From Phellopilus nigrolimitatus (Eukaryota; Basidiomycota; Agaricomycetes; Hymenochaetales; Hymenochaetaceae): a stretch of 64,000 bases of DNA. The notes under the pieces are model-generated. The model searched no databases, was not told the DNA's origin, and worked only from the letters and a program-made list of their open reading frames with translations. The stretch spans positions 372,001-436,000 of the forward strand of contig JAJOHG010000023.1 in the NCBI GenBank assembly GCA_021029095.1, in the 5' to 3' direction. Positions 23,207 to 36,300 of this stretch are shown here, piece after piece (positions within the stretch are counted from its first letter, which is position 1; each line of letters opens with the position of its first letter). The translations under genes were made by a program, and so were the position numbers.

Positions 23207-23227
23207 CCCCCCCCCCCCCCCCCCCCC
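23207..23227. repeat. Poly-C tract, 21 C
   Basis: Unbroken run of 21 C between the FMO copy 3 remnant and the F-box gene, marking or lying near the end of the amplified region. Its length is likely to be unreliable in the assembly. Confidence 0.8.
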
Positions 23228-23600
23228 GAGAATGTTCAGTCACCACGTTGCGATGCTCGAGGACGATGGTGGTTCTTGGCTTGGCTTGCATTTAATTAGC
23301 ATAGTCTCCAATAATTGTGTGTCAGGGCAAAAAAACTTGCTCGGTATGGATTGGAGCAACTTCAATTCATCGAAAGCAAGGATGATGCTGAAGAGTGTGC
23401 ATTCCAAAACGCGTGAAACGCGTCGCGGTCGTCGCGGATTGCAGCTTGCAGAACGTCTCGACGCGGCACGCGTGTGCTTCGCCGACGCGCCCAGCGTGTG
23501 AAGCACCGGTATTTCGGCGGCGCAGCCATTGTCCTGGGCCACCGTGGAGGCCAAGCACTCCCACTCATCTCCAATGCTGCGCCCATCATCCAGGAGGCCC

Positions 23601-25777
23601 ATGGCCTCGCTCACGCCGGCGCCCCAGCTGCAGGACGAGCTCACGGTGACGGTCTTCGACGCCGTGCAGACAATGTCCCCGGCCCGAAAGGCGTCCTTGC
23701 TGCTCGATACCTCTCTGACGCTGATCCAGGCTGGACAGTGAGTGTTCGCTGCTTGCTTTCGTCTCAGGCTTCGCGGGGAGACTGTCTCACGACTGTTTTG
23801 CAGGTATGGAGATAAAGTCGAGAATTATTTGGACGTGTTTTTGCGGACACCGGGGATAAGGGACGAGGACGTCAGTCGGGCTCAGCTGGCACGGGGGAAC
23901 GCGAGAAGGCTTGCTGCTGAACGGCTGCTCGCACAAGCTCACCAAGGCATGTTTTAAAGTCAAATTATCAAGCGTATTTCTTATCTGAGTTGTGATTCAT
24001 CAAAAGATTACCAGGCTGTAAGGAAACTCGACCCGTCAAATCGTGAAGCGCAGGCGCAGCTTCGCAGAGATAACCTCGTGAGTTCAGTGCATGTTGAGTG
24101 CAGTCCATCTCAGCATCTGGCTGCCACAGATTCATTTCCTGAACGAACCTGCCTACCAGAGAGCCCCTCCTGAAGTATGGGAGCGCATCGCTCGCTATAT
24201 CCCCCGCTACCACCTCCGAACTTGGCTTCACGTGTCTTCTTTCCACCGAGAGATCGCTCAGCGCCACATATTTCACACGCTGGACTTGTTCTTCGGGGAC
24301 GACCAGATGGATACAGTGAACAAAGGGCTTGATTTATTTTCGAGAGTAAAGAAGGATCCGGCGTTTGCTAAGCGGGTGAGGACGCTACGGATACACTGGG
24401 CATATGAGGAGGGCGATATATTGGACTTAATGTTGAGTGAGTATAAATATCGTGATCGAATAAATGTTATAATTGACATGATACAGGACTCTTTCGCGAG
24501 GCTCTGCCATTCTTCACTGCTCTGACCGAGTTCGAATGGATTGGGTATCCAGAGCTTCGCGATGAAAATGTAAGAGAAGTTCTGGGCAGCCACCCGAATC
24601 TCGAAAGCCTAGGCTTGATGTGAGTATTACTTGGAGCGGAGTGAAACGCATTTATTGACTAGTCATCTCCTAGTGGTTGGCACTTCGACGCCGAAGGTGT
24701 TTCTGGTTTCCGGAATCTCCGCAAGTTCACCCTCCGCGCGGAGGACGACGACGGCTGGGCAGACATGGGCGAGGTGCGGAACGTGCTTGACAACAACGAA
24801 GCCTCGCTGCGGCATCTCTGCCTCGGCGCATACCTCAAGCGGGACCACAGCTGGGACCGCGCATTCGAGTCCGTGTCTATCAAGAACCTCACGCACCTCG
24901 ACCTCGTCGACACGCGCATCTCGCACATGGTCCTCGCGCGCATCGCGCACGCGCACAACCTGCAGAGCCTCACGCTCCACGGGACGTTCGAGGAGCCCGG
25001 GTCGGCAGGCATCGTCTTCGGCAGCGACCACGTCATCGACGGGCAGCACACGTTCCTGCCGCACCTGGAGGCCTTCCGGTTCATTCTCGTCGGCCACGAC
25101 GACGACCGCACCCTGTTTCAGAGCGTCGTGCAGTTCCTGCGGCAGCGGCCGAAGCTCAGGCGGCTGGACGTGGGCAACTGCGCGTGGGACTTGATGCAGA
25201 CTATCCTGCCGGATCTGACGAACTTGCGCGTCCTGCGCGTCAGGATCGCCAACCTGAACGACGTGTCTTTCGCAAAGCTCGTAAACTCGATCCCCAAACA
25301 CGTCGTCGCCCTCCATCTGGCCACCGTGGTGTCCGACCGGCCGATGGTAAGCAAGTCCTCTCCGCCCTTGCCGCCCCGCCAATCTAACCCGCGCCGCATC
25401 CGCAGGAGGAGTACGCGCCGCTCCTCTCGCGCTTCCACGCGCTCGCGATGCTGCACCTGTGGAACGCGCGGCAGCGGCGGCCGCAGACGACGGTCATGTC
25501 CGAGAAGGAGTTCCAGGTGCAGACGGACCTGTGGTACGGCTGCGTGCGGCGCATCGCGGCGGCGGTGCCCGCGCTCGACTTCATCGGGTGGCACGGCGAG
25601 CACTTCGTCGTCGTGCGCGGCGACGCGCACGCGGTCGACCTGAAGGACCTCCCCGCGCGCCGCCGGCTGGACTGCGGGACGGGCGTGGACCTCGGGGGCG
25701 ACGACGCCGCGTGGCTGGAGCGCAAAGATGTCCCCATTGACTATGAGATGCCGGGTCTGGAGCATTTTGACCGGTGA
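23601..25777 (+). CDS. F-box protein with LRR-like C-terminus
   Basis: Probable substrate adaptor of an SCF ubiquitin ligase. Exons 23601-23737, 23804-23946, 24007-24077, 24130-24436, 24487-24619, 24674-25346, 25406-25777; 611 residues. The N-terminal 117 residues are helical and TPR-like. The F-box follows at about 128-165 (APPEVWERIARYIPRYHLRTWLHVSSFHREI), and the rest has leucine-rich-repeat spacing (NLTHLDLVDTRIS, HNLQSLTLHG, LTNLRVLRVR). Intron 2 uses a GC donor (GCATGT). An in-frame Met at 23529 would add 24 residues; I prefer 23601. Target unknown; such genes are numerous in Agaricomycetes. Confidence 0.85.
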
Positions 25778-28700
25778 GAGTCTGGGCGCATTATTGGATA
25801 GTAAATTGCTTTGGGTGGATTTCGTTGTACCTTGGGTTTTCCGGCGATGTGTTTCTGTATCTATATTCACTGTATATGTATCATTGGCGTTGGCGCGCTC
25901 ATATGAAGCGGGCCTTGGTTTTTTCTTCTAAAATCGCCAGAAGACATTCCTGCTTTGGTTAAGCCAGATTCTACCATGATCCACTCAAAATATATATATG
26001 GGGCCAGCGCCAGATGTCAAAACATGGAGAAGCAAAAGGCCGTGAATCGGAATTGTAAAAATTTGAAGGCAGGCGTGGACAAGTCTTTAATCTCAAAGAA
26101 AACGGACGCCGGGGAGATGCGGGAAATATAGAAAGATGATGAGTCTGAGACATTCCGGCCATCTAGGTACGCTCTTTGGTCCAAGCCACAGATCTCAGAC
26201 CGACTTGTGGCGGAAGCGCGCCCGTCGATCCAGCCCCGCGACGTCCAGACCAGACCAGCGCCAGCACCCATAAGTCGCGAGTAAAACAGAGGCTAAAAAT
26301 TGCTTTAGGAACTGGCCGGCTGGAGGCGCGCAGAATTTCCAATCGCTTGACAGGCAAGCAAGCATATACATGTACGTACATTCATGCGTATATGAGCGCG
26401 AATTGCGGGCGCGCACGCATTTGCTCTAGAAAACGCCGTGCGAGCGTGGACTGCGCGAACGTCGGCGCTGCATACCGTGTACGTCGGGGCGCGCAGGCTG
26501 CTCAGGACGACCGCGATATATTCAGGGGGAAGGCGCGCGGAATTTGAGATTGCTTGACAGGCAAGCAAGCGTATACATATATGAGCGCGAAATACACGCG
26601 CGCGCATTTAGAAAGCGCCGTGCGTGCGTGGACTGCGCGAACGTCGGCGTCGCGCAGGCTACTCGGGTCGACCGCGATATCCAGAGGAAACGACGGAGCC
26701 AGAAACGGAACGCGAGAGAGAATTACTCCGTGGGCGTGCAACTTTGGACTGATCCGGGCGCTTGGCTGGTTTCATTGTGCTGTATGTGCACATGTAACAA
26801 TATTAATAATTTACGCGCTCGCCTATACGCAGTTCCGACGCGTCTCTTCGCTGACGGGGCCCATGGTAGATATGGCTATTGAACCCCTTGGGGAAGAAAT
26901 ATAATCTGATATAATAGACAACGAGCCTCGAGATCGCAATAAGAGTACGGTGAACCGTGATCGGGGCACAAATAGTGGCTGTTCATCAGCTCGGTTAGAT
27001 GCTTTAGCCCACTAGCAGTATTAATTCGGAGACGAGTCTGGATGGGCACTGAAGAGGTCTTTTTAAATTTTACTCTACCGGCGCTGCTACATGTATCATT
27101 CTATTATAATATATATGCGCGGGACAAATGAAGATATGGCGAGAGAATATTCTTAGGCCAGAAAGGATCGACCGCTGATCATCGTGTCGTCATCTCGTGC
27201 TTCGAATGAGCGGTTCTGGATCTAGCCCGCCATGTAATCGTCCGGACATACATATGGTTGCGATCGCTTAATCCAGTTATCTGAATGGGCGCAGCCGTTA
27301 CATTTTACAAACAGGCACTTTGGAATGGAGGAGACGCACTAGCGACTGAAGGGCGAAGAAGGGGGGGCCCCAGCGCGAATGGAATTGGAGTTCGCAAGGT
27401 CTAGAACAACCCGCGCTCACAGTCTGGAGAGCTAATTAAACTGGCGTCGTGAAGAATGAAAGAGATGCCAGATCGAGGGGGCCGCGCCGTATATAGTGCA
27501 TTAATCTCGCGAGAACGCGAGAGATGGAAAGGATGCCGCCGTCGGAGCACCACCTCGACTCGGATTCGGCTCCGTAGCCACGGCAATTGCCCAAACTGGG
27601 CGCGCTGCAGCTGTCTGGGGGGCGCAGACAGGTCTCAGATACAGTGCACGCATATGCAGATGCAGACGCGGGCAGGAGCGCAGCTCCTCTCCTTCGATAC
27701 GGGGCGAGAAGGGCGAGAAGCACCCAAGTGCCCTGGTGCGCGATAAGCGTCGCGCAGACGCGGATCGGCGCTGCGTTCCACAGACAGATCTAGAACTGGG
27801 CGGCAGCCGTACATACGTGTGCCTCGCGCCGTGCGACACGACGGAGACGCGAGTGGCTCAAAAAGCTGGACAAGACGTTGTAAGTCGCGCGACCATAGGT
27901 GCGATAAGGGAGGCCGACGACGCTGAGCGGCGTGCAATGAACGGCCTTGCGCGGCGCGGGCGCAGATCCAGAATTTTCCCGTTCCGTGTTTGCGGAAAAC
28001 TAAGTCGATCGAGATGGAAGCGCGAGATGACAGAAGTATGTCTTCGCTGCAAGGTGGATACCATGGGGCTCCTTGTGTCTGCCTGCGCGGCGCTTCGAGA
28101 ACCGTTGGAAGTTATGGAAAAGAAGGTACGAAGAAACCGTTCGATTGTTGGGTCTGTCGCCATTGATAGCTGTCCGAAATTGCAGTCCCTTCCTTCCCCC
28201 AAATATGTATGGCTGTTCTCCGATTCTGTAAATCCACTTGATGCGCCGTCGTAAAAACAGAAGAGGGTGCAGGCAGCGTGACCGCAGAACAAGCCATTCA
28301 TAGAACAAGCACCGAAAGCAAGATATCCCTGGACCAGATAGATGCCTTGTAGAACAGAGCGCGTGCGCCGAGAACCGAGAAGGCAGGGGAGTGCAGTGTG
28401 CAGCGCAGCAACTTTAGAAGAGATCAGCCACATGATAGTACGCATATACGAGAAGAAGCTGTCACAGTCGCAAGCAAAGTTTAGCGTTCTGTGATGGGAA
28501 GAGGCGCGTCGCCCTTGAGAGTGTGTGGTAACGACTCGTTTGGTTTGTTGAGGCAAACCGGACTTCCGACTGCAGAAATTTATTTCGGCTCAGGGTGCGT
28601 GCGCGCGCGGGGCAGCGAAGCGGAGAAGGTTCTGCTGGGAGCTGAAAGCGGTGATATGCGAGCGAAAGCGGTCGGCAGACATACCTATCCAGCGGACGTT

Positions 28701-29583
28701 CCACCCAGAGCCTCGAACGTGAAGTTGAACATCGCTTTGCGAGTCTGAGCTTCTGATTGCAGAAGTGACGCTTCCGGGCGCGTGGGGAGGGGAGAAGCAG
28801 ATCTTTCGAGGACGCGCGGGACGCAGAGTCCCTCGAACGCGTGGTGTGGCACGACGACTCCGCGCGCGCGGGGAGGGAGAAGCGCCTGCTCGAAAGCCCA
28901 GTGCGCCGAATACCAAAGAAGTCTGGAAAACGCACGGACAAGGTACAAGGGCGATTCGCAGACACCACCGTCCAGCCGTGCACAAGAAACGTCCGGGAGA
29001 GCTGCCCAGGAAACTGGTCCACGGGAGATAGAGACATTCCCGCGAGGCCCGCCCACGCCGTCGGCCGCGAACGTCCGCATTTGCGCGCAAGGCACCAGTT
29101 CCCTCTTCTCAGTTCCGCAAGGTTTGACGGGTTCGACGTCGAAAACGTCTGAAGGCTGAATCTCCGAGGGGAGGGAGGGGGGAGGCACCCGACAACAGAA
29201 TCCACCTGCGAAAACGGGCGTCGCCGGGCCAAAGAAGGGAAGGGGCACCGCGGGCGTCGCCGTCGCCGTCGACATGTCTCTCGCGCTGCAGAGTCCGGAC
29301 TCCCAGGGGCGCGGGTCGCCGCTCCCGCCAAGGTTTGACAGGGCACCATTCGCCGTCGACGTGGTCCTGAAGACTGGAGCTTCCGGAGGCGCGACGTCGA
29401 CAGAAATCCGAATCGCATAAGCGGGAAAGGCGCCTTCTTGTCCAGAAAAAACCCGATTTTTGCCGTCTGCGTGCTTCCTGCTCAACGGAGCGCGTCTGCA
29501 ATTCATTTAAAAAACATGAGATGGTAGCGGCGTCGGTTATAATATGTGCCTTTTGACGAGCGGAGTGTGCTGTAGTCCAAAAG
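25778..29583. other. GC/CpG-rich gene-poor stretch
   Basis: ORFs overlap on both strands and are rich in Arg, Ala, Ser and Pro, as expected of CpG-rich non-coding DNA. No family features and no convincing splice chains. Contains the tandem repeat at 26326-26695. I see no gene I can support. Confidence 0.4.
26326..26695. repeat. Imperfect tandem repeat, ~210-base unit
   Basis: Two units starting at about 26326 and 26534. Each reads GGCGCGC(A/G)GAATTT, then TTGACAGGCAAGCAAGC, ATATGAGCGCGAA, GTGGACTGCGCGAACGTCGGCG, CGCGCAGGCT and GACCGCGATAT. The second unit is shortened by internal deletions. Confidence 0.75.
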
Positions 29584-30236
29584 TCACCGGCTGTGCCTCT
29601 GAATGAAGGTCGTGTTGGAGGAAACAAAGAAACACGATGATGTGATACAAAGAGTAAATAAGCAAAGGGGGACCTCATCGGTCTTCTTGTACATGCATGT
29701 AGAAAGAAAAATAAAAAGCGAAGTAGCGAAGAGCTCTGAGAATGCTACGCCAGAGGACTCATACCCAGCAACCCTCTCACTCGATTTCTTTGCTGACACT
29801 ATATGAGCATGCTTAGCTTGCAGCCACAAGAAGAGGAAGCGACTCAACTGAGCCTGGAGCTCTTGGGTTTGTTCCGATATGGCCGCAATTTGCTTGGTGT
29901 GTTGGTTCAGTATTTCAGTGTGTTGGTTCAGTATTTCAGTGTGTTGGTTCAGTATTAGAGTGTGCTGGTTCAATGTCTCATTTATCTGGTTCAGTGTTAG
30001 AGTGTGCTGGTTCAATGTCTCCTTCATCTGGTTCAGTTGAACCCCCTGAAGATCAATAGGTTATTGACTGGCACGAGGACACGGCAATGAATTTGTCCTA
30101 CAATCTGCTGGTTTGCTGCCAGAACCTCCCCAGTGGCTGCTGCGTTGTTGACAGCGGGCATGTTCTGAAACCGCATGATTTCTCTTATGGTGGTAGCGAG
30201 GCCGTCGCGCAGCTGGACGAAGTTAGGCTGGGCCAT
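29584..30236 (-). CDS. Coiled-coil protein with LNQHT heptads
   Basis: Exons 30236-30102 and 30045-29584, joined over a GT-AG intron that restores the frame (ANQQI to GVQLNQ); 198 residues. It starts MAQPNFVQLRDGLA; residues about 46-85 are a run of seven-residue repeats of the form LNQHTxx, followed by QIAAISEQTQELQAQL, typical of a parallel coiled coil. The last third is less convincing and may hide another intron. No known family. The repeat is encoded by a 21-base minisatellite, so unit number could vary between strains. Confidence 0.55.
29895..30030. repeat. 21-base minisatellite in the coiled-coil gene
   Basis: About six units of roughly 21 bases (GTGTTGGTTCAGTATTTCAGT and variants); each encodes one heptad of the protein on the minus strand. 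Confidence 0.8.
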
Positions 30237-33200
30237 GGCCGACGAGAGAGACGAGGAGCAGAGGTCGGAGGCGGTTTCAGCGTCGATCGAGAGACGAAGA
30301 GAAAATTTACAAAGGAGGTCCCTTGAATGCCTGAGAGTCGTGAACGAGAAGGTTGGGTTTGCCACTCGATTGGATAAGCAACGGGAAGTGAAAATCAGCA
30401 TGTGGGTTCGCTTCCTTCCGGAGTTTAAATTTGTCTGTCGTTTTTCGACACGAAGAGCGCTCTCAATGCCATGTTCTACTACGTAGTAGAGTACGTGTTC
30501 CTTACTTCTCGACTTCTGTGAAACCTTCATCGCAACCGCGACAGAGGGTTGACTTACGGCGATCTTGTGCAAGATGGCGAGGGGGAACCCCACGCGAAAA
30601 GGGCCGCACACAAAGAGACGACTGAAATCTACGTCAAGCACTTTCCGAAGGAAACACCGCCAGACAGAATCCAACCGCAGATAAAGGGTGTCTGCACCGC
30701 GCAGTCCAGAAAAAGCGCCGTCTGAGTCTCTAAATATCAACGGGGTGCGCATGCGCATGCGCCCCAATATTCGAGCCTTCTCCGAAGCTCGAATCTGACA
30801 AGCGGCTTCGACCGCTTTCTATTACTATCTCCTGAAGGCTGAAAATCCCCAACTCTCGGAAGGCGCGGCCAAGATCCAATTGCACCGCACCGCATACATG
30901 TACTGTAAATTCGCACCAAAAAGGGCGTCTCCGCTCCAAAGAGAAGGTCAACTCGAATCTGACAGTGGAAGGGCCCTGGATCTGCTCGCCCTGCGGCGCG
31001 GAGCGCCTCCGGCTTCGCGCGCCTCCGCGCGTGGGCGCGCAGATCTGGAGCGCGGCGAGGAGGCCCAGAGCGCACGCGCGCGTGGGCGGGCACGTTGACA
31101 GACGTGGAAAAGCGGGTATAGGGCCTGGCTGCGAAGAGGGGGGCGGGAGAAGGAGGAGAAGATATTATTAACGATAATATGACTACCAGGTTGGGGGGGA
31201 TTTGAAAATCGGGATATATCGCGCGCCTGCGCCTGCGTGGGAGTCCGGGCGCGTCGGGCGCGTCGGGCGGGGTGCCGTCGACGTGGAGGACCGAGCTCGA
31301 GGTATAGTAATAGCAAGAATAGACACCGCGGCGGCTCGATAAATTGAGGGAGTCTGCAAGCGCCCGTTCCTCTTCAGCAGGTGGAATGGCCGAGACCGAG
31401 ACCCGCGCCCGATTCTCGTCTTTACTTCTTTCTGCTTTCGTTTTTTGTTTTGTTTTCCTTTCTCTTTTTTGCAAACGTGGATGGGGCGCGCGCGCGCGGA
31501 CGATCTCGGATCTAGGGGGATTCTTGGGCCAGCCAGAGAGTGGATTAGAGGATAGGCGTTAGGTAGGCGCGGTTCTGGAGGGCACCGTTTCAGCTGAGAT
31601 ACGTAGTATATGCAGATCGAGGCGGATCCAATGTCCAGGCGAGACACGCAATTAGGGAAAAAAAATGAAATTAATGTGAATGCCGAGCGAGTCGTGACGT
31701 GGAGGAACGGGGCCAACGGACGCGCACGCCGCGATGAGTGTCGTGCCAGATTAAGATTGGGCGCACGGGATCTAAGGATTCCAGGAAGCTTTTTTATATT
31801 ATCATTTTTTAAACTCAAGAACGAATGGAATCGCGAGGCGCTGCTGTTGGCGAATCGCGTATACAGCCACGCTCAGATCGCCGCTCCTCAGTTCGCAGAT
31901 ACAGCGAACCCGCAGCGCATTGAGATCGGTCGGCAGAAACGTCGGAAGAGAAAAGGCGTTTTGGATACATTTGAAACGCCACGACCATGTACGGATATGT
32001 ACGGATATGTACGGCTCCGCGCTTATATTAAGAGATCCGTGTTATGTATTTTTACGAGAAAAAAACTCTAGATCTGAGCCTAAACGCAGCTTAAAGCGCG
32101 AAGACGGACGCCGCGCCTGCGCGCCTGTGAAAAAAACTGAATTACGAACTCCTGGGTTTCAAAGATTAAAGACCGAAGCGATATGGCGGCAGCCGAAGCG
32201 GGTGAGAAGCCGGATTACACATGGCGCGGTGACTCAGCAGGACGTCGTCGTCGCCCGATTTGGAGGGGGCGCGGCGAAGAAAGAACCCACGCGCTCGATG
32301 GCTTCTCAGCCGCGCTCGAACAGGTCGGGCCCCCCTCTCAAAAACGCGGACAAGAACGAGACAATTATGCGTGTCAAGGAAATGTATCGACGAAAAAAAG
32401 GCGCCGTTCAAAGTGCGAATATGCCAGGGCCGGCGTGATGGGAAGAGCCCCTTGCGCGGACTGATGCCCAGAAGGGGCTTGTTTCGCGCAACGTACGGCT
32501 GGGGGCGTTGGGTCGCAACCGCGTCTTTGCTCATCACAATAAGAGCTGGCTAGCCGCGGGGACGGACGCGGGCACGCCTTTTTCCAAATCCGTGATCTTG
32601 ATGCAATAGGCGCTCTGGCCTGGCTGGGGTTGGGCACCGAAAAAGAAAAAGCGACGGATGTGGATCGGAGCTGGTCGTCCAGATTCGGGCTGGCCCCACA
32701 AGCGGGGGGCGCCCCTGCGATGGTGATAGGCTTGCTTTGGAGTGCGCGCGCGCGGGGGGCGTTTCTGACAGAAAATGCTGCACGATGCACAGGTGCACGG
32801 CGACGACGACAGGACGGCAGACAGCGTGGGGCGCGCGGGGGCTGCAGCGATTGACAGGCAGACAGACGTGCGGACAAGCAGCGGGCGCCAGGGGGGCAGC
32901 CGGCAGCCGACAGCGACGATCTGGGAAGCCGGCGGGCGTGCCGAGCGGGGGAGTACGCCAGCCGCAAGCGCAGCAAGCGAAGGCGGTGGGCGCTTTCCCC
33001 GAGAGAGACGTTCGGAGATCCGGGACGGGGGCGGCCATCGGCCATCAGCAACTGGCAGGATCTGTGATCGAGAACGCGTCGCGCGCGCGCGCTGACGTGC
33101 AGGGAAATAAAATCAGCTTATTATGCCGTACACGCCCCAGACGCCGAACGCCAGACAACCCGATCCCTTTTCCTTTTATTTTTTGCCTTTTAATTTTCGT

Positions 33201-33342
33201 GTGCATTCTCTGCACACTCTCTCCTTTCGACCTTTCACACTTCCTGATCGTCCGCTGCGCCCTTCTTCCCTCCCTCATTGTCTGCCAACGCTCGTCGAAC
33301 ACCTTGGACAGACAGCTCCATCCCCAGTCCCACTGCGGCATC
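30237..33342. other. CpG-rich intergenic, up to the nrp1-like promoter
   Basis: No gene supported; long ORFs here are CpG artefacts on both strands. The last 200 bases before 33343 are pyrimidine-rich, typical of a basidiomycete promoter and 5' leader. Confidence 0.4.
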
Positions 33343-36300
33343 ATGCTTTCCGTTCTCGAGCATCCGCGGCCTCGCCCGTCCTCCAAAAAGCTCGGCGCAG
33401 ACCGCCTCCTCGTGCACTCCCAAAGACCTTCCTCTGTCTCTCCCTTCCCTCCCTGCTCCTCGCGCTCCCTTTCCCTTCCCACTCCTTCGCCCTCGCCCTC
33501 GTTGTCTCGCTCCTCCACCGCCTCCTCGGCCTCCTCAAGCATGCTTTCCTACAGCGCACTCCATCCGCACGCGAACGCGCATATGGACGGCCTGGACGGC
33601 CTCCACCGCCGCTTCCAGGACCTCTCCTTCGCCCCCGCCCAGCGACACCGTCACGCGCCTTCTGCCCCCGAATACGCCTCCGCGTTCGACCCTGCATCCG
33701 GTCACGAGCCCGACTTGGAGGCGCCCGCGTATCCGCGAACAAGCTCGAACGCGACCTCTGGTCGCAACCAGTACGACATGTTCAGGCTGACTAAGAGTCG
33801 TGTCATCCGCGTGAGTGATTCGCCTTCCCGTTTTCATTGCATCACAACTTCATTCCCATGGGGTCGATGGGGGTTCGCGTCCCCTTTACGTCTCTCGGCC
33901 TTGTTCTCGCGTCCGCTTGGCTCTGCGGAAGATTTGATTGTCTGTCTACCCGCGCGGCGCGTGTTTTCGATCTCGGTCACGCGCCCTTTTTTGTGTCGTC
34001 CCCGAGCTTCACTCTCTTCCCCTCTTGCTTTCAGAAGAAGAAACTCAATGCTGACTGACGCCGTCTATTTACATGCCCATTCCCATATTCATCTCCTCTC
34101 GACTACTGTCTCCGTATGGGCGCGCAATTCCGCCACCTGATGCTACACTTTTATGGATCCGCACTACACGCTTTCTATCCATCTATGTATCTGCCTTTTC
34201 CTGCACTCCCTCCCTCGCCTATCCTTCCCTGGATATCCATACGGCCCACCTTGCCCATTCTGGACGTCAACGCGCCCTTGTTCAAACGCCATCGGAAAAT
34301 GCCTTTATCAAATAAACGGGACTTTGCGTTGGTCTCCCCTGCGTTCCTCGGTATCAACGCCTGTCTAATCTAATTGTGCAATCGTGCACGACCGTTGGCG
34401 GATCCTGCCTTGCCTTTCTCGACCACTGGCTGTCTGACGACCTTAACTCTATATTTGAAATCTCACTTTATCTTTGGCTTCGAACGTGGCTTCGCGTCCA
34501 TTCAATCGTAACGCCGCGCCCGCTTACCCTCTTTCTTTCGACTTCTCCCGACACCGTCCCCGAAAACTGACCTCGACTTGCTTCATTCGAATACGGTTTT
34601 ATTCCCACCTTCCTATCTTCGACTTCGCGCCTTGTCTTCTTTCCCTCCTGCTATTTTCTGGCTCTCGACCTTCCGCATTTTGGCAACTTCCGTCCTTCCC
34701 TCTTGGATTTCGCTCTCACTCTCCGCGGCCACCCCCCTTCGTCTTCTTTTGCGCGCGCACTTCCCCGTTCGCTCTTAATCTCGTTGCCATAAACCCGAAC
34801 TCGAACAGCTCTTCAATCTCCCCTCGACAAGCGCCGCGACCGCGCACGCCCTCACGCGTCTGTTCTTCCCCAAGTACGCGTGCTCCGGCTTTGCTGCGAG
34901 CCCCGCGACACCGACGGCGAACGCGTCGTCCTTTTACGATACGCTGACCCTCGCGCCCACACCCTGCAAGATGTGGACGATGCGCGAGGAGTGCGGGGGC
35001 GCGCCCCCCGGCGAGGAGGAAAGCATCTGGGCGGTGTTCAATACGCACGAAGAGGTACGTGCCGTTTCGCAGGCTGCTCCGCCCGCCGTGCTCCCCCCCT
35101 CCTTTTTTTTCCTTGTATTCCGGCCTTCTTTCCAACCCCTGATTTGTCGATTGGAACAACACGTTTTCTGCGTGGATTGAACGGCGGAGATGTCATTGGC
35201 TGGCACCGCCTCTGGCTGGCTGGCGCGCGCGCGCGCTGCGCCTTACAAATAGGAGTTATGCTATGGGCATATGCTCGCTTTCGGCCGGCCCTCGCTCCAA
35301 GTCCGCGTTCTTCCGTCGTCGGCGCTAATCAACCTCGAGTCGAGCTCGGGGTCTCTGGGACTTCGAAGCTCATCGGCGGCTCGTACGCTTTTCATGAACT
35401 CGAAATATCCATCGGCTATCGATTATCCTTCATTGTCTTTCCCATCTTCCGCTCTGCTTTGTTCCCTGTTTTCTTTCCTTCTCGGCGTTCTCGAACAAAA
35501 CGTAATCGACTGCGATAGATGCTGATTATTATTATTATTATTCCTTCTGTTGCTTCCGCTTCTAGGCTTGTGCGGCGCTGTCCTTGACGGGCACCCTATC
35601 CGTCGCGCCCGCGCTTGAAGGCGACCTGGAGCCGTTTGCCAAGCTGCGGCGCTTCGAGCTGGGCGGAAATACGGTTTCGAAGCCTGTGAGTGTTTGTTTG
35701 TTTGTTTGTTCGTCAATTGGTTTTTGTCACGTGGCGAGCGGGGGTGATCGACGCGGGGATCTACGAGTGCGCCCTTTGGGTCCTGAGGATGGACGATAGC
35801 GACCGTCGTCGTGCATCGCGGACGATCTGCGCACGACCGGAGCGCGCCAGACGCGTCTCGAGAAGTGAAACTCTGCGCTCGTATCTGCGTTGCAATCGCC
35901 GTGTTGCGAGCAGGGCGATGCCGGGGGATAGTTGGCGCGCTGTGATGGAACTATGAAGCCTGTGTGTGGAAGCCAAGCCTCGCATTGCGCTGTAATCGCA
36001 TATACACATACACGCGCGTCATCATCATCTTCTTCATCTCTATGCGATTTCTATCCTTGTCTCTGCCTCGTTGTCCCTGATTTCTGGATATGAACCGCCG
36101 TCATAAGCGTCTTGCTGACTTCGTTTTGCCTTATCCTCCTCCCTCCCCCTCTTGGCCTCCTTGTCCTCTCTTGCCCACTCGCGCTGCCCTCGCTACGATG
36201 ATGTTGATGCAGGTCTCCGCGTCTGCGCTGCCGCCGCTGCTGCACTACCCGCCGAGCCCGACATCGCCGACAAGACCCGGTTTCTCCTTCGCGCCAGCGG

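Noticed and set aside
27736..28254. Plus-strand ORF of 172 codons
   Set aside because: Overlaps an equally long minus-strand ORF; no domain recognised.
28462..29506. Long overlapping minus-strand ORFs of 270-320 codons
   Set aside because: Arg/Ser/Pro-rich in all frames and both strands, no motif and no splice logic; expected by chance in CpG-rich DNA.
32737..33342. Longer N-terminal extension of the nrp1-like protein
   Set aside because: The in-frame upstream part is low complexity and crosses the CT-rich leader; the Met at 33343 fits better.
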